A stretch of 64,000 nucleotides of DNA, from positions 248,001 to 312,000 of the forward strand of contig NZ_CACSJP010000004.1 of NCBI RefSeq assembly GCF_902706095.1. Reading direction: 5' to 3'. Of this stretch, positions 36,491 to 44,658 are shown one piece after another. Position 1 is the stretch's first letter, and each line of letters starts with the position of its first letter. The notes beneath the pieces are model-generated. The model made no database searches and had not been told where the DNA came from. It worked only from the letters and a program-made list of their open reading frames with translations. This DNA is from Rhizobium sp. 18065 (GTDB lineage: Bacteria > Pseudomonadota > Alphaproteobacteria > Rhizobiales > Rhizobiaceae). Both the position numbers and the translations under genes were made by a program.

Positions 36491-38143
36491 GTGAAGGGTC
36501 CGAAGATCCATATTTCGCGCAAGCTCGTGCTGATCTTCGGCGGCGTTCTTGTCCTGTGTGGCGGAACGGGTGCTGCGGCCGTGTTCATCGGCGCCGATAC
36601 CCTGCTTGGTCCTTCCTATGCCGAGTTGAACGGCCTGGAATGCACCGAGGTCAAAACCGTCGAGATCCACAAGAAGGATCATTTCTGGATCCGGAAATAC
36701 ATTACCACCGATGAGCCCGGTGACGGCCTGACACGGGTGAAGACAGCACTTCGGGTGGCGAAAAGCCTGCATGAGCACGAAAAAGCCGACCTGGTCCAGG
36801 TCGTCGTTCTCGATGCCAAAGGCCCCAAGGATCGTGCCGACATGCGCGGCCGGGCGGTCGGCGCGGACGTCATTTTCATTCCTGATCCAAGCCGTGTGCC
36901 GGAAGAGGCCTCGGCACAAGTATTCACCGCGCGCTATGTCGACAAGGCGGCCAACGAGAACGGCCAGTTCTTCGGCGAGCGCATCGACATGATCGACAAG
37001 GATATCGAGGCGCTTGTTGCCAAGCTGGACGACACAACCGATTGCCTGAAGCCGGAAGTGATCCTGCCGGAGGGGGCCCATGGAGCCGCACCGGCCGGGC
37101 ACGGCGAGGCGCCTGCCGGACATGGCGAAGCGCCTGCCAGCGGGCATGGCGAGGCACCCGCCGAAGGCCACGGCGAAGCGCCGGCGGATGCACACGGGGC
37201 GGCCCCGGCCGAAGGCCATGGGGAAGCACCGGCTGAGGGCCATGGTGGCGAAACACCGGTGGCCGAACACGGCGCGGCGGAAAGCAAGGGCTGGATGGGC
37301 TCGATCCTGGGCATGGTTGGCCTCGGCGGCAGTGACGAACCGGCGGATGCGCCGCATGGTTCCGAAGGCGCTGGCCACGATGCGCCAGCCGAAGATGAGG
37401 CTGTTGCGAACGAACACGGAGCGGCGGCGGGGAATGGAGAGGCCGCCGGACATGGCGAGGCTGCAGGACATGGCGAGGCTGCAGGGCATGGAGAGGCTGC
37501 AGGGCATGGAGAGGCTGCAGGGCATGCGCCTGCGGAAGGCGAAGGCCATGGTGCGGCGGTTGCGGCACATGGCGACGCTGTCGAGGGCCATGCCCCAGCG
37601 GATGACGCTTCCGCGCCGTCAGAAACGGCCGAAGGACATTCGTCCGCAGACGCCGATGCTGCCCATGCCGAGGATGCAACTGCTGCCGCGGATGCGACGG
37701 CTGCTGAAGAGCAGGGCTGGCTTTCCTCGCTGAAGGGTATGGTCGGCCTTGGTGGCGAAGAGACAGCACCGGAGGAGAAGGCTTCTTCTGAAACAGGCGC
37801 CAGCGTCTCGGACGCCGATGACGTTGCGAAGAAGAAGTGGCCGAAGCCGGCTGAAAACCAGGTTGCGCCGGATAGTGAGCAGGCGGGGACGGGGACCAAG
37901 CATGACGGCGGCGACTGGCTCGCCAAGATGCGATCCAAGCCGATAAGCCCGACCGGTGAGCCGTCGCATGAAGGGGCCGCTGCCGCTCCTGCTGTTGAAC
38001 ACGAGGCTGACGCGTCTGTGGAACCGAGCCATGACGTGAAAGCCGAGGCCGGTCAGGCGCCGTTGATGCCGGCTGAAGACGAGGCCATCCTGCCGCCGAA
38101 AGCCGAGGTCCATGGCGAGGAAGAGGCCAAAGCCGGGCATTGA
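36491..38143 (+). CDS. Membrane-anchored protein with long His-rich repeat tail, unknown function
   Basis: Not a recognised family. From the GTG at 36491 (GGAG 8 bp upstream; ATG 36434 and 36293 are alternatives) it has 550 aa. A basic N-terminus and one membrane helix (about 12-32) put the rest in the periplasm. A folded domain of about 45-190 with Cys51 and Cys185 follows, then low-complexity tails of GHGEAP/HGAAP units (196-262) and GHGEAA units (about 309-346). Two near-identical motifs, GWMGSILGMVGLGG (267-280) and GWLSSLKGMVGLGG (409-422), sit between acidic linkers. Dozens of His with Glu/Asp suggest periplasmic metal binding, which the divergent sitABCD neighbour supports. A strong terminator follows. 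Confidence 0.75.
   Translation: MKGPKIHISRKLVLIFGGVLVLCGGTGAAAVFIGADTLLGPSYAELNGLECTEVKTVEIHKKDHFWIRKYITTDEPGDGLTRVKTALRVAKSLHEHEKADLVQVVVLDAKGPKDRADMRGRAVGADVIFIPDPSRVPEEASAQVFTARYVDKAANENGQFFGERIDMIDKDIEALVAKLDDTTDCLKPEVILPEGAHGAAPAGHGEAPAGHGEAPASGHGEAPAEGHGEAPADAHGAAPAEGHGEAPAEGHGGETPVAEHGAAESKGWMGSILGMVGLGGSDEPADAPHGSEGAGHDAPAEDEAVANEHGAAAGNGEAAGHGEAAGHGEAAGHGEAAGHGEAAGHAPAEGEGHGAAVAAHGDAVEGHAPADDASAPSETAEGHSSADADAAHAEDATAAADATAAEEQGWLSSLKGMVGLGGEETAPEEKASSETGASVSDADDVAKKKWPKPAENQVAPDSEQAGTGTKHDGGDWLAKMRSKPISPTGEPSHEGAAAAPAVEHEADASVEPSHDVKAEAGQAPLMPAEDEAILPPKAEVHGEEEAKAGH
37448..37526 (+). repeat. 18-bp coding tandem repeat (GHGEAA units)
   Basis: About four units of an 18-bp repeat of the form GGNCATGGNGAGGCTGCA lie inside the His-rich protein gene. 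Some neighbouring units are nearly identical in DNA, which suggests recent slippage or duplication. Unit number could vary between strains without frame change, since 18 is a multiple of three. Confidence 0.8.
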
Positions 38144-38183
38144 ACGAAGTTCATGTCAGGATCGACGCCTCTGCCAGAATGAC

Positions 38184-38219
38184 AAAAGCCCCGGTCGCGA
38201 GACCGGGGCTTGTTTGTTT
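38184..38219. terminator. Bidirectional terminator between His-rich gene and lysS
   Basis: AAGCCCCGGTC (38186-38196) and GACCGGGGCTT (38201-38211) form a perfect 11-bp stem closed by a GCGA tetraloop, followed by TGTTTGTTTG on the plus strand. On the minus strand the stem runs into CTTTTGTC. It is likely to stop both converging transcripts. Confidence 0.85.
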
Positions 38220-38240
38220 GCAAGACAGTTTTGTAGTGGA

Positions 38241-38273
38241 TCAGTCAGTCAGTCAGTCAGTCAGTCAGTCAGT
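38241..38273. repeat. Tetranucleotide (TCAG)n microsatellite over the lysS stop codon
   Basis: About eight copies of TCAG run from 38241 to 38273. The lysS stop (TGA on the minus strand, 38265-38267) and its last codons lie inside the first two units of the tract. Gain or loss of units beyond these would not change the LysS C-terminus, since the stop is met first. Confidence 0.95.
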
Positions 38274-39761
38274 CCGGGCGCGGCGGGCCGGGAAGAGGAT
38301 GATGTCGCGGATCGACGGGGCGTTGGTCAAAAGCATGATCAGGCGGTCGACGCCGATGCCGAGACCGCCGGCGGGTGGCATGCCCTGGTCGATCGCGTCG
38401 AGGAATTCCTCGTCCAGCTGCTTTTCCTTTTCGCCGCGGGCATGGGCCTGCTCGAGCTGCTCGACCATGCGCTTGCGCTGCTCTTCCGGATCGTTGAGTT
38501 CGGAAAAGGCGTTGCCGATTTCCCAGGCGTTGCAATAGGTCTCGAAGCGCTCGACGAGACGCGGTTCGCCCGGCACTTCCTTGGCAAACGGCGAGATGTC
38601 CTTGGGGAAATGCGTGACATGGCTCGGCTGGATCAGCGTGCCTTCGACCTTTTCCTCGAAGATGAACGCGAGGCATTCGCCCCAGGTCCAGTCCTTCTCG
38701 ACTGCAAAGCCGGCAGCCTTGGCTGCGGTGCGGGCTTCGTCGTCGGTCTTCATGGCGAGGAAGTCGATGCCGGTCGCTTCCTTGACGGCGTCAGGCATCG
38801 GCACGCGCTTGAACGGGCCCTTGAACGAGATTTCCTTGTCGCCGAACATGAATTCGGTGGTGCCGTGGATCTTGACGGCGAGTTCGGCGAACAGGCGCTC
38901 GACGAGGTCCATGATGTCCTCGTAGTCGGCATAGGCCCAGTAGCATTCCATCATGGTGAATTCCGGATTGTGCCGGGTGGAGACACCTTCGTTGCGGAAG
39001 TTGCGGTTGACCTCGAAGACCTTGTCGGTCAGGCCGGAGACGAGGGTGCGCTTGAGAAACAATTCCGGCGCGATGCGCAGGTACATGTCGAGCTTCAGCG
39101 TGTTGTGATGGGTCTTGAACGGCTCGGCCGTCGCGCCGCCATAGACCGAATGCAGCATCGGCGTCTCGACTTCCATAAAGCCGTCGTTTTCCATGAAGCG
39201 ACGGATGCCGGAGACGATCTGCGAACGCTGCCTGAAGCGGAGCTTCGAATCCTCGTTGGTGAGGATGTCGAGATGGCGCTTGCGGTAGCGCAGCTCGATG
39301 TCGGCGAGACCGTGATACTTTTCCGGCATCGGAAGCAGCGTCTTGGTCAGCATGGTGATTTCATGGGCGTTGATCGTCAGCTCGCCGCGCTTGGTGCGGC
39401 GGACCATGCCGGTAACGCCGATAATGTCGCCAAGGTCGATCATCGGCAGGAGGTTGCGGGCCTCTTCCGGGGTCGTGTCCTTGTGGGAGAAGATCTGGAT
39501 CTTGCCCGAGGCATCGTGCAGGTCGATGAACATGCCCGAGTTGCGCGAGGAATAGACGCGTCCGGCAACGGTGACGATGTCGCCCGATTCCGTGTCCAGT
39601 TCGAGGCTCTCGTATTTCGCAGCCAGTTCCGCATTGGTGATCGTGCGGTGGAAATGCGCCGGGTATACGTCGCCGACCTGTTCGCGCAGCAAAGCCAGTT
39701 TCTGGCGACGCACTTCGGTCGGGTCGGAGGACAGTGTGGATTCAGGTGTCTGTTCGGTCAT
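38265..39761 (-). CDS. lysS: Lysyl-tRNA synthetase, class II
   Basis: Essential class II synthetase of 498 aa. An N-terminal OB-fold anticodon-binding domain (about 60-160, VAGRVYSSRNSGMFIDLHDASGKIQI) precedes the catalytic core with motif 2 (VFEVNRNFRNEGVSTRHNPEFTMMECYWAYADY) and motif 3 (GLGIGVDRLIMLLTNAPSIRDIILFP). The core is complete and of normal length. It lies downstream of gltX on the same strand, with a short inverted-repeat element between. The stop codon falls in a tetranucleotide repeat. Confidence 0.97.
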   Translation of the reverse strand: MTEQTPESTLSSDPTEVRRQKLALLREQVGDVYPAHFHRTITNAELAAKYESLELDTESGDIVTVAGRVYSSRNSGMFIDLHDASGKIQIFSHKDTTPEEARNLLPMIDLGDIIGVTGMVRRTKRGELTINAHEITMLTKTLLPMPEKYHGLADIELRYRKRHLDILTNEDSKLRFRQRSQIVSGIRRFMENDGFMEVETPMLHSVYGGATAEPFKTHHNTLKLDMYLRIAPELFLKRTLVSGLTDKVFEVNRNFRNEGVSTRHNPEFTMMECYWAYADYEDIMDLVERLFAELAVKIHGTTEFMFGDKEISFKGPFKRVPMPDAVKEATGIDFLAMKTDDEARTAAKAAGFAVEKDWTWGECLAFIFEEKVEGTLIQPSHVTHFPKDISPFAKEVPGEPRLVERFETYCNAWEIGNAFSELNDPEEQRKRMVEQLEQAHARGEKEKQLDEEFLDAIDQGMPPAGGLGIGVDRLIMLLTNAPSIRDIILFPARRARTD

Positions 39762-39820
39762 CGTGTATCGCCTTTTGGGGCTGGTTGATTTGGTTTGCCT
39801 GTGCGGCTGGCTCGGTCAAC

Positions 39821-39919
39821 CCTCCCCCTTGTGGGGAGGGTCGGAGCGAAGCGACGGGGAGGGGAGACGCCTTGCTCGGGGTGAAGACCCCTCCCCAACC
39901 CCTCCCCACAAGGGGGAGG
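39821..39919. repeat. Inverted-repeat element between gltX and lysS
   Basis: A perfect 20-bp inverted repeat: 39821-39840 (CCTCCCCCTTGTGG type) pairs with 39900-39919. Each arm is also an internal CCTCCCC/GGGGAGG hairpin. Between them is GAGCGAAGCGACGGGGAGG-type sequence known from rhizobial intergenic repeats. It fills most of the 167-bp gap. Confidence 0.8.
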
Positions 39920-39928
39920 GGCTCGCCC

Positions 39929-41386
39929 TCAGTTCTGTGCACCCGCCATCGTGGTCAGCACCTGGATCGCCACTTTCAGGCGCTGGCGCACGACCGAGCG
40001 GCCGAGCAGTGCCATGCTGTCGAACAGCGGCAGCGAGCGCTGGCTGCCGGACACGGCGACGAACAGCGGCGGGGTGACCACGCGCAGCTTCTTCTCCATA
40101 CGATCGGCAATCGCGCGAAGTTCTTCCTCGATGGTCGCCACGTTCCATTCGAGGATCTTTTCGAGATCCGCCTGGACGGTGGTGACGATGGCCAGCGTTT
40201 CCGCCGGGCTGGTCTTCAGGCCGCCGAAGGAGGCCGGCGTCAGGCCGACATCGTTGGCGAGCAGGAAGCCGGCGAGCGGCGGCAATTCGCCAAGCTTGGT
40301 GACGCGGCTCTGGGCGAGCTTCAGGCCCTCGGTGAGGCGGTCATTTTCCATCGCCCAGTCCAGCACGCGGGCGATGAATTCGTCCGGCGAAAGCTTTTCG
40401 CGCAGCCAGCGGCCGTTCAGCCAATCGAGTTTCTGGATGTCGAAGATCGCGCCGGCCTTGGACAGGTTGTCCGGATCGAACTTTCCGATCAGTTCATCCA
40501 TGGTCAGCAGTTCTTCGCCTTCGGCGATCTGGATGAAGAACAGGCCGAGGAAATTCATCAGCGCTTCCGGCATATAGCCGAGCGCCGAATAGTAGGAGAT
40601 CGAAGTCGGGTTCTTGCGCTTCGACAGTTTCGACTTGTCGGCATTGCGCATCAGCGACAGGTGCATCCAGACAGGTGCTTCCCAGCCGAAATAACGATAC
40701 AGCAGAATGTGCTTGGGCACAGATGCCAGCCACTCTTCCCCGCGCGCGACATGGGTGATCTTCATCAGATGGTCGTCGATGACATTGGCCATGTGATAGG
40801 TCGGCATGCCGTCGCCCTTGATCAGGACCTGCATGTCGACACTGTCCCACGGGATCGACACGTCGCCATAGACGCCGTCATGGAAATCGCACGAGCCCTC
40901 GGTCGGGATCTTCATGCGCACGACGGAAGTCTCGCCGCCCGCCATCTTCGAGGTGACTTCCTCGGCGGTCAGGTTGAGGCAAAGACCATCATACTTTGGC
41001 GGCTTGCCGGCTGCGCGCTGGCCCTCGCGCATCTGCTCGAGCCGCTCGGGCGTGCAGAAACAACGGAAGGCGTGGCCCTTGTCGAGCAGGTCCTGAGCAT
41101 GGGGCCAGTACATGTCCTTGCGGTCGGACTGGCGGTAGGGGCCGTAAGGGCCGCCGACATCCGGGCCTTCCGACCAGGTCAGGCCAGTCCATTTCAGCGC
41201 GTCGAGCACTTTCTGTTCGAACTCGGCCGTCGAGCGGGTCGCATCGGTATCTTCGATGCGCAGGATGAATTCGCCGCCGTGTTTCTTGGCGAACAGGTAG
41301 TTGAACAGCGCGATATACGCGGTGCCGACATGGGGTTCGCCGGTCGGGGAGGGTGCGATACGGACGCGGACGCCGGAATTGGTCAT
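39929..41386 (-). CDS. gltX: Glutamyl-tRNA synthetase
   Basis: Class I synthetase of 485 aa. The start at 41386 gives MTNSGVRVRIAPSPTGEPHVGTAY with the HIGH-type motif as HVGT; the open frame to 41548 adds unrelated sequence. The KMSKS-type motif reads SKLSKRKNP. FCTPERLEQMREGQ and GLCLNLT also match bacterial GltX. The C-terminal anticodon-binding helical domain is complete. Rhizobia often carry two GluRS-like genes, one of which charges tRNA-Gln indirectly, so the exact specificity is not settled. Confidence 0.95.
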   Translation of the reverse strand: MTNSGVRVRIAPSPTGEPHVGTAYIALFNYLFAKKHGGEFILRIEDTDATRSTAEFEQKVLDALKWTGLTWSEGPDVGGPYGPYRQSDRKDMYWPHAQDLLDKGHAFRCFCTPERLEQMREGQRAAGKPPKYDGLCLNLTAEEVTSKMAGGETSVVRMKIPTEGSCDFHDGVYGDVSIPWDSVDMQVLIKGDGMPTYHMANVIDDHLMKITHVARGEEWLASVPKHILLYRYFGWEAPVWMHLSLMRNADKSKLSKRKNPTSISYYSALGYMPEALMNFLGLFFIQIAEGEELLTMDELIGKFDPDNLSKAGAIFDIQKLDWLNGRWLREKLSPDEFIARVLDWAMENDRLTEGLKLAQSRVTKLGELPPLAGFLLANDVGLTPASFGGLKTSPAETLAIVTTVQADLEKILEWNVATIEEELRAIADRMEKKLRVVTPPLFVAVSGSQRSLPLFDSMALLGRSVVRQRLKVAIQVLTTMAGAQN

Positions 41387-41859
41387 GGAGTTCAGCTCAT
41401 TGTGACGTGCGGGGAAATCGAGCGATGGCCGCAGGATCATGGATGGTGTGAAAAACAATGTGGCGGAAGGACGAGAAGGCGCGTTTCCGTGCCAAGTTCC
41501 GCCTGTTCCATTGGCTGGCCTTAGGCCATATTCAACGCAGTGCGTCAAGGAAAACCACGTATTTTGGCGGTTTCCGGCGCTTCCTCCGGCAAGCGTGGAA
41601 AAAAATCAAAAAACAGCGGAACCGATTTCGGTTGGACGCGTTTCAACGACAGAACGCAGGTCGTGCCAATCGGACGCAACGGAATATCGGGGAACACGGA
41701 GTTTTTTCCGGTTTCTCTCCGTAGCCAACGAAGCGGCAGGCGAGCCCCCATCCGTCAGGCTTGTGTTCTCCCCAAGTCCCCCGCCCCCCAGGAAAGCCTG
41801 CGTCCCGCCGACGCAGGTTTTTCTGTGTCTGGCGCTGGCGAGGATCACACCTGCCGGTA
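41387..41859. other. 473-bp gap between gltX and SLC13 gene, possible plus-strand small RNA
   Basis: No recognised protein. Short plus-strand frames exist (for example 41458-41724, very basic product) without family text. A good plus-strand terminator sits at 41791-41824 though no plus-strand gene precedes it. The gap also must hold the gltX promoter on the minus strand. The stretch 41590-41625 is A-rich. Confidence 0.45.
41791..41824 (+). terminator. Orphan rho-independent terminator (plus strand)
   Basis: CCTGCGTC (41797-41804) and GACGCAGG (41810-41817) form an 8-bp stem with a CCGCC loop, followed directly by TTTTTCTG. On the minus strand the downstream sequence is only CTTTCC, so it works better for a plus-strand transcript. 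It could still weakly end the SLC13 transcript, whose stop is 43 bp away. Confidence 0.7.
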
Positions 41860-43623
41860 TCAGACTGGCCAGACCATCAAGAGTGTCGGGACGGCGACCA
41901 GGATGACCAGCACAGACAGGGGGAGCCCGAGCCGGGGGTAGTCGCTGAAGCGATAGCCGCCCGGGCCCATGACCAGCGTGTTGCACTGGTGGCCGATCGG
42001 GGTGAGGAAGTCGCAACCCGCGCCAATGGCAACCGCCATCAGGAAGGCTTCCGGTTGGTAACCCAGGCCGCCGGCGAAGCTCGCCGCGATCGGAGCCATC
42101 ACCAGCACGGTCGCCGCGTTGTTGAGGAAGGGTGTCACGGCCATCGCGGTGACGAGGATCAGTGCGACGGCACCCCAGGCCGGCATGCTGCTGGCGAGCG
42201 TGCTCAACCAGCCTGCAATGACGTCGCTGGCGCCGGATGTCCGCAAGGTGCCGGACACCGGAATGAGGGCGGCCAGCATGACCAGGATCGGACCGTCAAC
42301 AGACTGGTAGACTTCCGAGATCGGGATGACCTTGAAGACGACCATGGCCAGCGCCGCTGCAAAGAACGCAATGCCGACCGGGGCCAGTCCCAGGGCGGTG
42401 GCGCCCATGGCGACAAAGAGAATGGCGAGGGGAACGAGGACGTTTCGGCTTGTGCCGAGCAGGATTGCGCGCTCGGCGAGCGGCAGGCAGCCGAGTTCGG
42501 TCAGGATGGCGGGCATCTGCTGGCGAAGGCCCTGGAGCAGGACGACATCGCCCGACCGCAGCGTCAGTTCGCCCAGGCGCTCACGGATGCGTTTGCCCTG
42601 CCGGCTGACCGCAAGCAGGTTGACGCCGTAGGTGTGGACCAGGGACAGGTCCCGCGCCGTCTGGCCGATCAGCGACGACCCTCGGCTGATCACGGCCTCG
42701 ACGGAGACAAGATCGCCGCCCTTGTTGGGGGCAACGGTGCCGCCGGCCAGCGTCAGGCTGCCCTGTGAGACGACGCGGTCGAGGGCCTCCGATGGTCCCT
42801 GCAGCAGCAGCGTGTCGCCGACTTTCAGCAGCACGTCGGGAAAAGGCGAAAGCCTCGTATCACCACGCAGGATCGACGTCGCAGAGACCTCACCCGAGGC
42901 AATCTGCTGCAACTGATGCAGGGTCTTGCCGACATAGGGAGACTGGCGTCCAAGTGTCGCTTCGGTTGAAAAATGCGAACTTTCGAGCGCTTCCTGCAGG
43001 GAAGGGTTCTGGTTTTCGCGGACGGGCACCAGCCAATAGAAGAACATCAGGAAGATGATGCCGGCGACCGCGAGGGTCGCGCCGACCGGGGTGAAGTCGA
43101 ACATGGTGAAGGCCTGGCCGGTGATCTCTTCGCGCAGCCGCGAGACGGCGATGTTGGGCGAGGTGCCGATCTGGGTCATCAGGCCGCCGAGCAGGGCACC
43201 GAAGGCCATGGGCATCAGGAAGATCGATGGCGAGACGTTCGAGCGGCGGGCAAACTGGAATGCCACCGGCATCATGATGGCCAGAGCGCCGATGTTCTTG
43301 ATGAAGGCAGAGAGTACGGTGACTGTGAGCAGCAGAAGCAGCATCTGTGCCCGGACGGATTCCAGGCTGGGAAAGAAGCGCTTGATGGCAAGGTCGACGA
43401 CGCCGGATCGGGCAACACCGGCGCTGACCACGAGCGCGGAACCGACAATGATGACGATGTCGTCGGAAAAGCCGGCAAATGCCTCGGCCGGGGAGACGAG
43501 ACCAAGAGCCACGGACGATACGAGCGCAGCACAGGCGACGACGTCGTACCGAAATCGCTCCCACAAGAAAGCCGCCATCATGGCAGCAATGACACCGAAG
43601 GCGAGAATTTGCTCGTAGGTCAT
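41860..43623 (-). CDS. SLC13-type permease with two RCK_C (TrkA-C) domains
   Basis: Anion/dicarboxylate-type membrane transporter of 587 aa. N-terminal helices (1-195) include AFIKNIGALAIMMPVAFQFARR and GGLMTQIGTSPNIAVSRLREE, typical of divalent-anion:sodium symporters. Two cytoplasmic TrkA-C domains lie at about 210-370 (SGEVSATSILRGDTRLSPFPDVLLKVGDTLLLQG, then TYGVNLLAVSRQGKRIRERLGELTLRSGDVVLLQG). C-terminal helices end with VTPFLNNAATVLVMAPIA and FLTPIGHQCNTLVMGPGGY. Sulfate, phosphate or dicarboxylate are possible substrates. GGAG precedes the ATG at 43623. Confidence 0.9.
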   Translation of the reverse strand: MTYEQILAFGVIAAMMAAFLWERFRYDVVACAALVSSVALGLVSPAEAFAGFSDDIVIIVGSALVVSAGVARSGVVDLAIKRFFPSLESVRAQMLLLLLTVTVLSAFIKNIGALAIMMPVAFQFARRSNVSPSIFLMPMAFGALLGGLMTQIGTSPNIAVSRLREEITGQAFTMFDFTPVGATLAVAGIIFLMFFYWLVPVRENQNPSLQEALESSHFSTEATLGRQSPYVGKTLHQLQQIASGEVSATSILRGDTRLSPFPDVLLKVGDTLLLQGPSEALDRVVSQGSLTLAGGTVAPNKGGDLVSVEAVISRGSSLIGQTARDLSLVHTYGVNLLAVSRQGKRIRERLGELTLRSGDVVLLQGLRQQMPAILTELGCLPLAERAILLGTSRNVLVPLAILFVAMGATALGLAPVGIAFFAAALAMVVFKVIPISEVYQSVDGPILVMLAALIPVSGTLRTSGASDVIAGWLSTLASSMPAWGAVALILVTAMAVTPFLNNAATVLVMAPIAASFAGGLGYQPEAFLMAVAIGAGCDFLTPIGHQCNTLVMGPGGYRFSDYPRLGLPLSVLVILVAVPTLLMVWPV

Positions 43624-43719
43624 ATGGCTCCGGGCGGTTCAGTTGGCAGAGCTGCAGACGGTGACTTGCACCGCTGGTCAATGTCCAGTGTGATCTTTGA
43701 AGTCGTCAGGTGGTCATGC

Positions 43720-43760
43720 AAAAAAAAGAGGGCCGGTTCAATCAAACAGGCCCTCTTTCG
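43720..43760 (-). terminator. Rho-independent terminator of terC
   Basis: On the minus strand GAGGGCC pairs with GGCCCTC across a 14-base loop (43728-43757) and runs into a tract of eight or nine T (43720-43728 read on the opposite strand). It starts 16 bp after the terC stop. Confidence 0.85.
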
Positions 43761-43772
43761 GAACGTCAAGGA

Positions 43773-44531
43773 TCAGTGGCGGGTCGTGCCTTTTTCGCGG
43801 TCGGCCTGCTTCTTCTTGCGGGCAAACATATTGAGCATTTCCACCAGGCCGGAGAATGCCATGGCAGCGTAGATATAGCCCTTTGGTACATGGAAGCCCA
43901 TGCCGTCGGCGATCAGGGTCATGCCGATCATCAGCAGGAAGCCGAGCGCCAGCATGACGACGGTCGGGTTCTTCTCGATGAAATTGGCGAGCGGATTGGA
44001 GGCAATCAGCATGACTGTGACAGCCACGACGACGGCGATGACCATGATCGGCAGATGCTCCGTCATGCCCACCGCAGTGATGATGCTGTCGACGGAAAAC
44101 ACGAGGTCGAGCAACAGGATCTGGCCAATGGCGGCGGCAAAGGTGTTAGTCGCCGAGGATGCAATGAAATCTTCCTGCTGGTCGATCGGGTCGACGCTGT
44201 GGTGGATTTCCTTGGTCGCCTTCCAGACCAGGAACAGACCACCGGCAATCAGGATCATGTCCTTCCACGAGAAGCCGTGGCCGAAGAGTTCAAACACGGG
44301 ATTGGTCAGCTGGACAATCCAGGCGACGGTTCCCAGCAGCGCCAGGCGCATGACGAGAGCAAGGCCGATACCGACGCGGCGAGCCTTTTCTCGCGATTCC
44401 GCCGGCAGCTTGTTCGTCAGGATGGAGATGAAGACGAGGTTGTCGATGCCGAGCACGACTTCCATGATGATCAGCGTAACCAGTGCGATCCAGGCGGCGG
44501 GGTCTTGAGCGAGTAGAAGGAGATCCTGCAT
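43773..44531 (-). CDS. TerC family membrane protein (probable manganese exporter)
   Basis: Integral membrane protein of 252 aa with about seven helices. TerC hallmarks: [20 protein letters not shown] with the conserved acidic and Asn residues, and [18 protein letters not shown] with a paired Asp. Bacterial TerC/MeeF-type proteins export manganese or metallate extracytoplasmic enzymes, so manganese homeostasis is the best guess. The cytoplasmic C-terminus is basic ([11 protein letters not shown]). I looked for a yybP-ykoY manganese riboswitch in the upstream 127 bp and did not see a convincing one. Confidence 0.9.
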   Translation of the reverse strand: MQDLLLLAQDPAAWIALVTLIIMEVVLGIDNLVFISILTNKLPAESREKARRVGIGLALVMRLALLGTVAWIVQLTNPVFELFGHGFSWKDMILIAGGLFLVWKATKEIHHSVDPIDQQEDFIASSATNTFAAAIGQILLLDLVFSVDSIITAVGMTEHLPIMVIAVVVAVTVMLIASNPLANFIEKNPTVVMLALGFLLMIGMTLIADGMGFHVPKGYIYAAMAFSGLVEMLNMFARKKKQADREKGTTRH

Positions 44532-44658
44532 TCGGTGTTTTCCGTGCTAAACAGAGGGGTTGAGCAACAGCAAATGGGGCAAATGATCGCAGATGGCAAG
44601 GGTCGGGGCGGCAGGTAAGTCGGGCGTCGTCCGATAAGGCGGCGAGTTCCGTCCAGGC

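Noticed and set aside
37448..37526. Possible CRISPR array because of regular repeats
   Set aside because: The repeat is a contiguous 18-bp coding repeat with no unique spacers and no cas genes nearby. The (TCAG)n tract at 38241 is a simple microsatellite.
41458..41724. Small basic protein of 88 residues in the gltX-SLC13 gap
   Set aside because: No good ribosome site, no family text, and several competing frames in the same stretch.
44532..44658. yybP-ykoY manganese riboswitch before terC
   Set aside because: Looked for because TerC genes often carry it; the 127-bp gap shows no matching conserved core.
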